Shown here: positions 1-5,989 of the stretch, in pieces
How positions within the stretch are numbered: position 1 is the stretch's first letter
How the letters are laid out: each line of letters begins with the position of its first letter
DNA from: an uncultured Blautia sp.
GTDB lineage: Bacteria > Bacillota > Clostridia > Lachnospirales > Lachnospiraceae
Reading direction: 5' to 3'
DNA: 6,035 bases
NCBI GenBank assembly: GCA_946629475.1
Contig: CAMOXX010000168.1
Coordinates: forward strand, 1 to 6,035
Program-made: the position numbers and the translations under genes
Notes under the pieces: model-generated
Seen by the model: only the letters and a program-made list of their open reading frames with translations
Databases searched by the model: none
What the model was told of the DNA's origin: nothing

Positions 1-11
1 GAAGGTGCTGC

Positions 12-53
12 GCGGACGTAAAGATCACGACAAATGCTTGATTTTACGTCCGC
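12..53. repeat. Imperfect hairpin with GGACGTAAA arms
   Basis: GCGGACGTAAA at 12-22 is exactly complementary to TTTACGTCCGC at 43-53. After a bulged G at 23, ATCA (24-27) pairs with TGAT (39-42). This gives a 15-bp stem with an 11-base loop. There is no U-run on either side, so it does not look like an intrinsic terminator. It lies beyond the malic enzyme terminator and may belong to the leader or 3' region of a gene outside the window. A third GGACGTAAAGA copy at 77-87 offers an alternative partner for the 43-51 arm. Confidence 0.6.
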
Positions 54-76
54 CCGCCTGCGAACATATACCGCAT

Positions 77-87
77 GGACGTAAAGA
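77..87. repeat. Third copy of the GGACGTAAAGA motif
   Basis: This is an exact direct repeat of bases 14-24 (GGACGTAAAGA), 63 bases away. Its first nine bases are complementary to TTTACGTCC at 43-51. The three copies therefore alternate in orientation (+, -, +), and the middle one could pair with either neighbour. Confidence 0.6.
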
Positions 88-90
88 CAT

Positions 91-148
91 AAAAAAGATC
101 GAAACCCGCCTGAAATGCAAGCATTTCAAGCAAGATTCCGATCATTTT
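91..148 (-). terminator. Rho-independent terminator of the nagB-malic enzyme operon
   Basis: The minus-strand transcript would form an outer stem of GATCG (143-139) with CGATC (101-97), flanked by AAAA and UUUU pairs across one U-U mismatch. Inside it is a perfect 8-bp hairpin, TGAAATGC with GCATTTCA (128-111), closed by a 2-base loop. The outer stem runs directly into six T residues (96-91). It begins about 34 bases after the malic enzyme stop codon. The T-run favours minus-strand termination; the plus-strand side has only four T. Confidence 0.7.
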
Positions 149-181
149 CATAGGGTGCTGAACAGTTTCATATAATACATA

Positions 182-1354
182 TCAGAAAATCCGGGCCACC
201 CCGCTGTCGATCGCCGCTTTTGCGACGGCAGCCGCTACAGCCGGCCCTACTCTCTTATCAAACGGCTCCGGAATAATATAATCACTGCGGAGCTCCTCCG
301 GCGAAACCAGATCAGCCAGCGCGCGGGAAGCAGCCTGCTTCATCTCCTCATTGATATCCGTCGCGCGCACATCCAGCGCACCGCGGAACAGCCCCGGGAA
401 ACAAAGCACATTATTGATCTGATTAGCGTAGTCACTGCGGCCCGTTCCCACAACAGCCGCACCTGCCGCAAGCGCATCCTGCGGGTCAATCTCCGGAACC
501 GGATTCGCCATAGCAAGTACAATTGCTCCGGGCGCCATCGTTCTCACCATATCCTGCGTCAGAACATGCGGTACGCTCACCCCGATGAACACATCGGCTC
601 CCGCCACTGCAACAGAAAGGTCTCCCGAAAGCTTCTCCGGATTGGTAATCGCAGCCATCTCCTGCTGTACAGGGTTCATCCGGCTTCCCTCGCAGAGAAT
701 TCCTGCGCTGTTCAACATCTTTATATGCCGGACCCCAAGATTCATCAGATGCCTGGCGATCGAGATGCCCGCACTTCCGGCTCCGTTAATCACAACCTTC
801 ACATCACCGATATTCTTGTTTACAACCCGCAGGGCATTAATCAGGGCTCCGCCCACTACGACTGCAGTACCATGCTGATCATCGTGGAACACCGGTATAT
901 CACAGAGCTCCTTGAGCCGCTTCTCGATCTCAAAGCATCTTGGCGCCGCAATGTCCTCCAGATTGATCCCGCCAAAGCTGCCGCTGATCAGATAAATGGT
1001 GCGGACGATCTCGTCAACATCCTTGCTGCGGATACAGATGGGGAAGGCGTCTACATCCCCGAACGATTTGAACAGGGCGCATTTTCCCTCCATGACAGGC
1101 ATTCCCGCCTCCGGTCCGATATCTCCAAGCCCCAGCACAGCAGTTCCGTCGGTCACAACGGCCACCAGATTACTGCGGCGCGTAAGCGTAAATGACTTTT
1201 CATAGTCCTTTTGAATCTCCAGGCACGGCGCAGCGACACCCGGTGTGTAAGCCAGCGAAAGCTCATCCTTGTTCGTCACCGGCACACGGGATACAACCTC
1301 GATTTTGCCTTTCCACTCTGCGTGGAGGCGGGCTGATTCTTCAGAATAATTCAT
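182..1354 (-). CDS. Malic enzyme (malate to pyruvate + CO2, NAD(P)-dependent)
   Basis: This cytoplasmic enzyme oxidatively decarboxylates L-malate to pyruvate, reducing NAD(P)+. At 390 residues it has the length of the short bacterial malic enzymes, without the phosphotransacetylase-like tail of MaeB. N-terminal catalytic domain: the SLAYTPGVA segment carries Tyr36, and PVMEGK carries the expected general-base Lys91. Glu133-Asp134 (NLEDI) and Asp159 (FHDDQHGT) match the divalent-metal ligands of the family. NAD-binding domain: the GAGSAG dinucleotide loop is at 191-196 and the AMANPVPEI segment at 281-289. At the end of the second Rossmann strand, where many relatives have Asp (a vD-x-x-G pattern), this protein has Asn215, so cofactor preference is uncertain. 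The ATG at 1354 has AAGGAGA seven bases upstream. It lies 44 bases after nagB with no terminator between, so the two are probably co-transcribed. The family call is very secure; NAD versus NADP use is not. Confidence 0.96.
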   Translation of the reverse strand: MNYSEESARLHAEWKGKIEVVSRVPVTNKDELSLAYTPGVAAPCLEIQKDYEKSFTLTRRSNLVAVVTDGTAVLGLGDIGPEAGMPVMEGKCALFKSFGDVDAFPICIRSKDVDEIVRTIYLISGSFGGINLEDIAAPRCFEIEKRLKELCDIPVFHDDQHGTAVVVGGALINALRVVNKNIGDVKVVINGAGSAGISIARHLMNLGVRHIKMLNSAGILCEGSRMNPVQQEMAAITNPEKLSGDLSVAVAGADVFIGVSVPHVLTQDMVRTMAPGAIVLAMANPVPEIDPQDALAAGAAVVGTGRSDYANQINNVLCFPGLFRGALDVRATDINEEMKQAASRALADLVSPEELRSDYIIPEPFDKRVGPAVAAAVAKAAIDSGVARIF

Positions 1355-1398
1355 GTTCAGGTCTCCTTATCAGGGCAGTAAAAAGGGAACAGGACTAA

Positions 1399-2202
1399 TT
1401 ACAGTCTCTCCTTCTTCTCAATGTCCAGAAAATACTTATATGTGTCTACTGTCAGTTCGCCGCACGCTGCCTCATCGCAGGCAATGATCGCGCCGTTGTG
1501 CATCTGCAGTGCAGAACAGGTCCATTTCTGGCTCACACCGCCCTCCACGGTTGCGGCCAGAGCGCGGGCTTTATTGTGTCCATTGATGAGGATCAGGACT
1601 TCCTTCGAATCCGTCACCGTGCCTACCCCTACAGAAAGTGCCTGCGCCGGAACCTTCTCCGGATCATTGTCGAAAAAGCGTCCGTTCACGATGCGGGTAT
1701 CTGTGGTCAGGTTTCTCACGCCGGTGCGGGAGCTGAGGCTGGTAAAAGGCTCATTGAAAGCAATGTGGCCGTCCACACCGATTCCGCCCATAAAAAGATC
1801 AATTCCGCCGTACGAAGCGATCTTCTCCTCGTACTTTCTGCACTCTTCCTCCGGATCATCCGTCATCCCGTTCAGAATATTGATATTCTCCGGTTTCATG
1901 TCCACGAGGTGGTCAAAGAGGTTGTCGTGCATAAAATACCAGTAGCTCTGGTCATGCTCATGAGGCAGTCCCAGATACTCATCCATGTTGAATGTCACAA
2001 CATTGGCAAAGGACAGCGTTCCTTCCCTGTTCATACGAACAAGCTCACGGTACACACCGATCGGGGAGGATCCGGTTGGAAGGCCAAGCACAAACGGGCG
2101 TCCTGCTTCCGGTCCATTGTTATGCTCCGTGATCCGGCGGCAGATATACTCTGCTGCCCATCTGCACATCTTTTCATAATTCTCCTGAATCACAACTCGC
2201 AT
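1399..2202 (-). CDS. nagB: Glucosamine-6-phosphate deaminase NagB
   Basis: NagB converts glucosamine-6-phosphate to fructose-6-phosphate and ammonia, linking amino-sugar breakdown to glycolysis in the cytoplasm. The 267-residue product is collinear with E. coli NagB. It has the phosphate-binding LGLPTGSSP loop (39-47), the FNMDEY segment with catalytic Asp74, and GVDGHIAFNEP with Asp144, His146 and Glu151, equivalent to E. coli Asp141, His143 and Glu148. The E. coli allosteric residue Arg158 aligns with Gly161, so GlcNAc-6-phosphate activation of the E. coli type may be absent (inference). I chose the ATG at 2202 because MRVVIQ matches the family N-terminus and AGAGAG lies eight bases upstream. 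An upstream TTG at 2247 would add 15 Cys-rich residues unlike the family. nagA is not adjacent. It is the first gene of a probable operon with the malic enzyme. Confidence 0.96.
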   Translation of the reverse strand: MRVVIQENYEKMCRWAAEYICRRITEHNNGPEAGRPFVLGLPTGSSPIGVYRELVRMNREGTLSFANVVTFNMDEYLGLPHEHDQSYWYFMHDNLFDHLVDMKPENINILNGMTDDPEEECRKYEEKIASYGGIDLFMGGIGVDGHIAFNEPFTSLSSRTGVRNLTTDTRIVNGRFFDNDPEKVPAQALSVGVGTVTDSKEVLILINGHNKARALAATVEGGVSQKWTCSALQMHNGAIIACDEAACGELTVDTYKYFLDIEKKERL

Positions 2203-2210
2203 TTTACACA

Positions 2211-2216
2211 CTCTCT
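2211..2216 (-). promoter_or_regulatory. Weak ribosome binding site that sets the nagB start
   Basis: AGAGAG on the minus strand sits eight bases before the ATG at 2202. It is weaker than the AGGAG-type sites of the other genes, but its spacing supports this ATG over the upstream in-frame TTG at 2247. A short hairpin (TGCAG at 2220-2224 with CTGCA at 2231-2235, six-base loop) lies immediately upstream and could affect ribosome access. Confidence 0.5.
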
Positions 2217-2319
2217 TTCTGCAGTCAGTGCTGCAAACACAGCTCAACTTCTCAGCCGATTAAATTCAAGTCTCGCTGACGTTGACTATCATGCTCCGCT
2301 AAGATGCTATAACAAAAGC

Positions 2320-2348
2320 AGTATAAGCCCTGCGAAGTGAAAATTCAA
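2320..2348 (-). promoter_or_regulatory. Sigma-70/SigA-type promoter for nagB-malic enzyme
   Basis: The minus strand reads TTGAAT (2348-2343), a 17-base spacer, then TATACT (2325-2320). That is 4/6 and 5/6 matches to the vegetative consensus with ideal spacing. Transcription would start near 2313, giving a leader of about 110 bases before nagB. The site lies inside the 171-base gap after the radical SAM gene, in which I see no terminator, so read-through from upstream is also possible. Confidence 0.65.
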
Positions 2349-2373
2349 GAGATTTCGTTTCTGCAGCAATCGC

Positions 2374-3258
2374 CTAAAGACACTTTTCAGTCTCACTTAT
2401 CCGACGATTCAGCGTATTCAGTACACGCTTCTTATCCAGGCTCCACAGCGGCGCGATCAAAAGATTTCTCGGCCCGTCGCCCGTCATCCTGTGCAGCACC
2501 GTACTATCGGGGAGTATCTCCACACACTTCGCAATCAAATCGGCATATTCCTCGAGGTTCATCAGCGAAAACGGATGCCGCTCATACTCTCTTCCAAGGT
2601 CCGTGCCGCGAAGCACCTGCAGCATCTGGATCTTGATTCCGTCAAGAGGAGGGGTAAGCTCCGCAAGATATCTGATCGTCTTCAGCATCTCTTCTTTTGT
2701 CTCACCCGGAAGATTCATAATAACATGGACAATCACTTCAATCCCCCGGGCTTTCAGCTCTTTGTAAGCCTCTTCAAAAACCGGCAGAGAATAGCCCCGC
2801 CTGACAGCCTCAGCAGTTCGTTCATGTATTGTCTGGAGTCCCAGCTCCACCCAAACCGGTTTGACTGCCCGAAGGCGCGTGAGCATATCAAGAACCTCCT
2901 TCGGCAGGCAGTCCGGACGTGTTCCTATGGAAAGAACCGCGATGTCATCCCTCTTGATAACGTCGGTATAGAGTTTTTCAAGTCTCTCCGGATCTCCGTA
3001 AGTGTTGGTAAATGATTGAAAATACGCGATGAACCGCTTCGCATTCGTCTTTCCCGCAATCAGTCTTTTGGCTGCCTCAATCTGATCTGTGACATCTCCC
3101 GCCCCGGCAAAGTCGCCGGATCCTCCCTCGGAACAGAATGTACAGCCCCCGTAACCGATTGTTCCGTCCCGATTCGGGCAGCTGCAGCCGGAAGACAGGG
3201 CCAGTCGGTATATTTTCTCCCCAAAGTTCTGTTTAAGATAATCAGATAGTCTTAGCAT
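2374..3258 (-). CDS. Radical SAM protein, TIGR01212 family (YtqA/YhcC-like)
   Basis: This 294-residue radical SAM enzyme should bind a [4Fe-4S] cluster and cleave S-adenosylmethionine. The cluster cysteines are Cys27, Cys39 and Cys42, within CPNRDGTIGYGGCTFC. Other hallmarks of the TIGR01212 group follow in order: SIGTRPDCLP (110-119), VWVELGLQTIHERT (135-148), HVIMNLPGET (178-187), DGIKIQMLQVLRGT (206-219) and LHRMTGDGPR (255-264). Length and order match B. subtilis YtqA, which has been reported (as MnmL) to act in mnm5s2U synthesis at the tRNA wobble position; transferring that role here is inference. The partner methyltransferase mnmM/ytqB is not adjacent. The ATG at 3258 has GGAGAGG five bases upstream. 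It begins 74 bases after the DUF2325 gene and has no clear promoter of its own, so it may be transcribed from upstream. Confidence 0.92.
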   Translation of the reverse strand: MLRLSDYLKQNFGEKIYRLALSSGCSCPNRDGTIGYGGCTFCSEGGSGDFAGAGDVTDQIEAAKRLIAGKTNAKRFIAYFQSFTNTYGDPERLEKLYTDVIKRDDIAVLSIGTRPDCLPKEVLDMLTRLRAVKPVWVELGLQTIHERTAEAVRRGYSLPVFEEAYKELKARGIEVIVHVIMNLPGETKEEMLKTIRYLAELTPPLDGIKIQMLQVLRGTDLGREYERHPFSLMNLEEYADLIAKCVEILPDSTVLHRMTGDGPRNLLIAPLWSLDKKRVLNTLNRRISETEKCL

Positions 3259-3310
3259 TTGTACCTCTCCGGACAGTCATTCCAATGGCAAATCCGTGTG
3301 CATCCTTGCG

Positions 3311-3359
3311 GAGAATTATAGTCAACGTCCGTTTACTTCTGACGATGACTATAATTCTT
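3311..3359. repeat. Long hairpin overlapping the DUF2325 gene stop codon
   Basis: AGAATTATAGTCA (3312-3324) is exactly complementary to TGACTATAATTCT (3346-3358). After one mismatch (3325/3345), CGTC (3326-3329) pairs with GACG (3341-3344), leaving an 11-base loop at 3330-3340. The TAA stop (3335-3333) of the 733-residue gene falls in the loop, and its last codons form one arm. No T-run follows on either strand, so an ordinary intrinsic terminator is unlikely. Each arm reads TATAAT on one strand (plus 3350-3355, minus 3320-3315), but no good -35 is placed 16-18 bases upstream. Possible roles are mRNA 3'-end stabilisation, a protein-binding dyad, or a dispersed palindromic repeat. Confidence 0.75.
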
Positions 3360-5534
3360 CCGATCCTCGGTGACCAGCTGCCCGGCGCACTTCTCCGCAC
3401 TTGCGAAGCCGAAATACCGCAGCTGTACTTCCGCCGCCTTGCAGTTCTTTACGATGTTCCAGAACTGGCTGTGGCTGATGCAGTTGTTCTGGATCCAGAC
3501 AACATCAGCGTTTCTGATGATGTCTGCGCTGAATGTCAGATTGCCGGGATCCACAAACTTCACGCTCGGCAGCATCGGCTTGATGACCCGCAGGAAACTG
3601 TCATGTCCACCGAAGACCACAGTCCGCTTCCTCGTTTCGTAGGGATAGCAGTACTGCTTTTCCACCCGCTCCAGTTGTTCGGGCTCCGCGTTCTCCTGGT
3701 TAAAGACCAGAGATCTGAGGTCAGCCAGCTCCCGATGCTCCATCCGCAGGCCTTTCAGTTCATGCTCGTACCTGGCCCTGTCCGCATCCGCTGCACGTCT
3801 TTCGCTGCTCAGCGCCGCCTTCAGACCCTTGATCTGCTTCTTTGCCTGCTCAAGTTCCGCCTTCAGCCTTTGACTTTCATCTGATGCTGCTTCAGCCGTC
3901 TCAGTTTCAACTGTGTCGAACTGAATCGTTCGTCCCTGCGCCGCTGCAGCCATGTCCCGGCAGCCTTCTTCTTTGGCCGGAGCAGGCATCGGACTCTCCT
4001 GCTCCGCTGCAGCCATATCCTCTTCCTCACACTTATTCTCCCAGTCAAAGGAAAACTCTCCAGGTCTGAACTGTTTCGCCTGGAAGGACTGCAGGAACAT
4101 CAGCTCTGCCATGCCTGTAACTGTCCGCGCCTTATCCGCATCCATCCCTTCGGCGATAAGCTCCTGCCTTTCCATATCAAAGGGATGCAGCCCCATGGGA
4201 ACCACACTGCGGCTGAGTCGGTAAATGATCTGCGCCAGATTCTTACCGTTGTGAATGTCATGCAGATAGTCCAGCTGATCAGGAACAGGTTCCCTCTCCA
4301 GCCAGCCGTTCTGATTGTACTGCATGCCTTCAAACCAGATATTCCAGTCCTCGTCATCCCAGTCTTCTTCCTGGATGTTCCAGGGAAGCAAAGCATAGGC
4401 ACACCTCATAAGGGCACATCCTGACCGCATAAGCCATGGTGTGTCATCTCCGCTGTCGATCATGTAAAACAAGGCAAAACAGAGAGCGTATGGATCATCA
4501 ACGGTGAACCCTGCCAGCGCTTCCGCCACCTCCCGGCTGCCCGTCTCCTTCCTGATTGTCCTCTTATCCATCAACAGGAAGCGTTCAAAGTTCCTGGTAT
4601 ATGCTTTATTCTGCCTGACCAGTTTCTCCCCTCGTATGGCAAGTTCGAGCGCATCATCACCCGCACTTTCAAAGCCGCCGAGGCCAGGCAGTCCTCTGCT
4701 CACCTCCGACATACCGGCCATCTCCGGTTTCTGTGCAAACGGCTCCGTCAGTAGATCTGAAGCCGCGGCAAATCCATGAATATTGTGAATCTTCTGCATT
4801 ATCTGCCCGATTTCCCTGTCGTAGTAGGCCTGCCCCTTCATGTTCCGAGCAGCAACCTCCCACAGTTTTTCCCTGAATGCATCACAGGCAGCCCTTATTT
4901 CGTCCTCCGGCATGAGATTCAGCAATTCTTTCCACGTCTCTCCCGGCTCTTTTCCTCTTGCATTTTCAACCGTCAGAACACTGTGCTCACAGTCTCCCGG
5001 GAACCTGTGCGTAATGGCATGTATCACCGACTGTATCAGATCATTGTCGTAGCAAACATGGTGAAAATCCGTTGGCAGATACCAGACATCCGGGTTTCCT
5101 GCTGTGTCCGGCAGAATCCTGCAGGCCTCATGGAGTTTTCCTCCCGCCCGCAGTTTATCCAGAATCCATAGTGCCGCACCGATCCGCAAGTCCATGTCTG
5201 AATCGATGCGGTTGTAGTTGTCGAAAGGGTTCAGTTCGTTTTGCGTAAAGGATTCGACAATGGATTGAAGGCCGAAGTCCCTAAACTCAGCTTCCGCACG
5301 GTCAATGCTCGAAAGGATGGCTTTTTGCCTCCGCTCGCCGAAGGGAGATTGCAGACAACCTCTTTCTTCGTTTCCAGTTACCTCGATGACAGCGTTCTGC
5401 ATCATCTGGCGTTTCGATTCCACAAACCGTTTCTTTTTATTTGGAGTATTGTAATCCGGCACCTTCAGAGGATCGCTCCACATCATGGTGCTGTTCCACT
5501 TCTGTGTGTTCTGATTCTTATTTTTCTTGCTCAT
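3333..5534 (-). CDS. Uncharacterised 733-residue protein with C-terminal DUF2325-like domain
   Basis: I cannot assign a function. Residues 1-50 are Lys/Asn-rich and polar. Residues 70-500 look like a mainly helical soluble region with no signal peptide or membrane segment, containing an acidic Trp-rich patch (390-412, DWDDEDWNIWF). A low-complexity linker (502-552) carries DMAAAEQ and DMAAAAQ 21 residues apart. Residues 553-608 are rich in Glu, Lys, Arg, Leu and Ala with heptad-like spacing, a predicted coiled coil. Residues 637-720 resemble DUF2325 (Pfam PF10087): a VVFGGHDSF start, ADVVWIQNN, then SHSQFWNIVKNCK and a closing SAEKCAGQL. The match is from memory of the family pattern. The ATG at 5534 has AGGAGG seven bases upstream, a very strong site. 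The gene has an intact frame, no clear promoter, and a structured upstream region. The coiled coil suggests oligomerisation (inference). The frame is certainly coding; the domain call is probable. Confidence 0.9.
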   Translation of the reverse strand: MSKKNKNQNTQKWNSTMMWSDPLKVPDYNTPNKKKRFVESKRQMMQNAVIEVTGNEERGCLQSPFGERRQKAILSSIDRAEAEFRDFGLQSIVESFTQNELNPFDNYNRIDSDMDLRIGAALWILDKLRAGGKLHEACRILPDTAGNPDVWYLPTDFHHVCYDNDLIQSVIHAITHRFPGDCEHSVLTVENARGKEPGETWKELLNLMPEDEIRAACDAFREKLWEVAARNMKGQAYYDREIGQIMQKIHNIHGFAAASDLLTEPFAQKPEMAGMSEVSRGLPGLGGFESAGDDALELAIRGEKLVRQNKAYTRNFERFLLMDKRTIRKETGSREVAEALAGFTVDDPYALCFALFYMIDSGDDTPWLMRSGCALMRCAYALLPWNIQEEDWDDEDWNIWFEGMQYNQNGWLEREPVPDQLDYLHDIHNGKNLAQIIYRLSRSVVPMGLHPFDMERQELIAEGMDADKARTVTGMAELMFLQSFQAKQFRPGEFSFDWENKCEEEDMAAAEQESPMPAPAKEEGCRDMAAAAQGRTIQFDTVETETAEAASDESQRLKAELEQAKKQIKGLKAALSSERRAADADRARYEHELKGLRMEHRELADLRSLVFNQENAEPEQLERVEKQYCYPYETRKRTVVFGGHDSFLRVIKPMLPSVKFVDPGNLTFSADIIRNADVVWIQNNCISHSQFWNIVKNCKAAEVQLRYFGFASAEKCAGQLVTEDRKNYSHRQK
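3941..4020 (-). repeat. Imperfect 17-base direct repeat inside the DUF2325 gene
   Basis: CCGCTGCAGCCATGTCC (3941-3957) and CCGCTGCAGCCATATCC (4004-4020) differ at one base and are 63 bases, exactly 21 codons, apart. They encode the two DMAAA segments of the low-complexity linker. In-frame slippage or small duplication is a likely origin; the sequence between them is not obviously duplicated. Confidence 0.5.
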
Positions 5535-5759
5535 TTCCGCTCCTCCTTGTGATGAAAGCCGGGACAGCTCCTGTCTAATAGAAGATGCGGAATCTTACCG
5601 GCATGATGGCTGTCATGGATGTTAATCCGTGTGAATACGTCCCCTTGAGCAGTTCTTGCGGCAGCAAACCTTTACGGTTTCTATTGTTCACACTATTCAG
5701 GAACCCATCGATGTAAGCCTCACTTTAATTACCTGCTGTCTTCAAAATACTATATTCAA
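5535..5759 (-). other. Structured intergenic/leader region upstream of the DUF2325 gene
   Basis: This 225-base non-coding stretch is dense in inverted repeats. GTGTGAA (5629-5635) pairs with TTCACAC (5687-5693) and is supported by outer pairs ATGG..GTT (5615-5623) with AACCCCAT-type bases (5702-5708, one bulge). Inside is a perfect hairpin, AAACC (5666-5670) with GGTTT (5676-5680). Smaller stems closer to the gene are CATGA/TCATG (5602-5617), AAGAT/ATCTT (5582-5596) and GACAG/CTGTC (5563-5575). I found no good promoter hexamers. It could be a structured 5' leader, a small RNA or a mobile-element remnant; I do not recognise a known RNA family. Confidence 0.4.
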
Positions 5760-5957
5760 CTATAAACCACAAGAAAAATCGTTCGACAAATTCCGCCATA
5801 AGTTCACAAGCCCCAGCTGCATCGGCTGAGAGGGATTTTCTCGAATCTGAAATTTTGCAAGCTTCTTTTCGGCGAAGGTCAGGTAGTTGCGGACGTATCG
5901 TGTTTTCAGTTCAAACAGGCCCATGTCTGAGTCTGATAATATCGGCATTCTCTGCAT
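5760..5957 (-). CDS. Small hypothetical protein (65 aa)
   Basis: I do not recognise this 65-residue product. It begins MQRMPILSDS, has a Lys/Arg-rich helical-looking middle (FELKTRYVRNYLTFAEKKLAKF, roughly residues 15-36) and ends FSCGL. There is no signal peptide or membrane segment. I chose the ATG at 5957 because GGAG lies six bases upstream (AAAGGAGAATCCG). The same frame stays open through the upstream terminator hairpin to the window edge, but that structure makes a longer product unlikely. It could be a real small protein or the remnant of a larger gene: its 3' side has no terminator and leads into the inverted-repeat-rich region. The good ribosome site is the main support. Confidence 0.5.
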   Translation of the reverse strand: MQRMPILSDSDMGLFELKTRYVRNYLTFAEKKLAKFQIRENPSQPMQLGLVNLWRNLSNDFSCGL

Positions 5958-5966
5958 CGGATTCTC

Positions 5967-5970
5967 CTTT
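5967..5970 (-). promoter_or_regulatory. Ribosome binding site that sets the start of the small ORF
   Basis: Minus-strand AAAGGAG sits just before the ATG at 5957. Its spacing is normal and it separates this start from the in-frame TTG at 6014, which lies inside the terminator hairpin. Confidence 0.5.
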
Positions 5971-5989
5971 CTCCCTGCCGCAGGACATG

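Noticed and set aside
566..1195. Plus-strand open frame of 209 codons opposite the malic enzyme
   Set aside because: The malic enzyme on the other strand explains the sequence motif by motif; the plus-strand product has no family features.
2203..2247. Longer NagB with a 15-residue Cys-rich N-terminal extension
   Set aside because: The extension needs a TTG start, contains four cysteines not seen in NagB, and runs through a hairpin next to the ribosome site. The ATG at 2202 aligns with the family start.
1498..2340. Long plus-strand open frame of 280 codons opposite nagB
   Set aside because: It is the antisense shadow of a securely identified NagB, its start lacks a convincing ribosome site, and its translation is rich in Cys, His, Ser and Arg without any recognisable motif.
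2349..2362. Possible CcpA cre site just upstream of the nagB -35 box
   Set aside because: Minus-strand CAGAAACGAAATCT matches the cre consensus at 12 of 14 positions, but the two mismatches are the normally well-conserved TG at one end, so it is too weak to call.
3315..3343. Promoter for the radical SAM gene using TATAAT within the hairpin
   Set aside because: The -10 is perfect, but hexamers 16-18 bases upstream (for example GTCAGA) do not resemble a -35 and there is no TG extension.
3285..3884. Plus-strand open frame of 199 codons opposite the 3' end of the DUF2325 gene
   Set aside because: It is a mirror of the coiled coil and DUF2325 coding sequence and has a low-complexity Leu-rich product. 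No RBS is evident.
5629..5693. Twister-like or TnpB guide-RNA-like element
   Set aside because: The pairing and a CCGCAAG-like stretch are suggestive, but I could not place the conserved core of any ribozyme, and no transposase or TnpB sequence is present.
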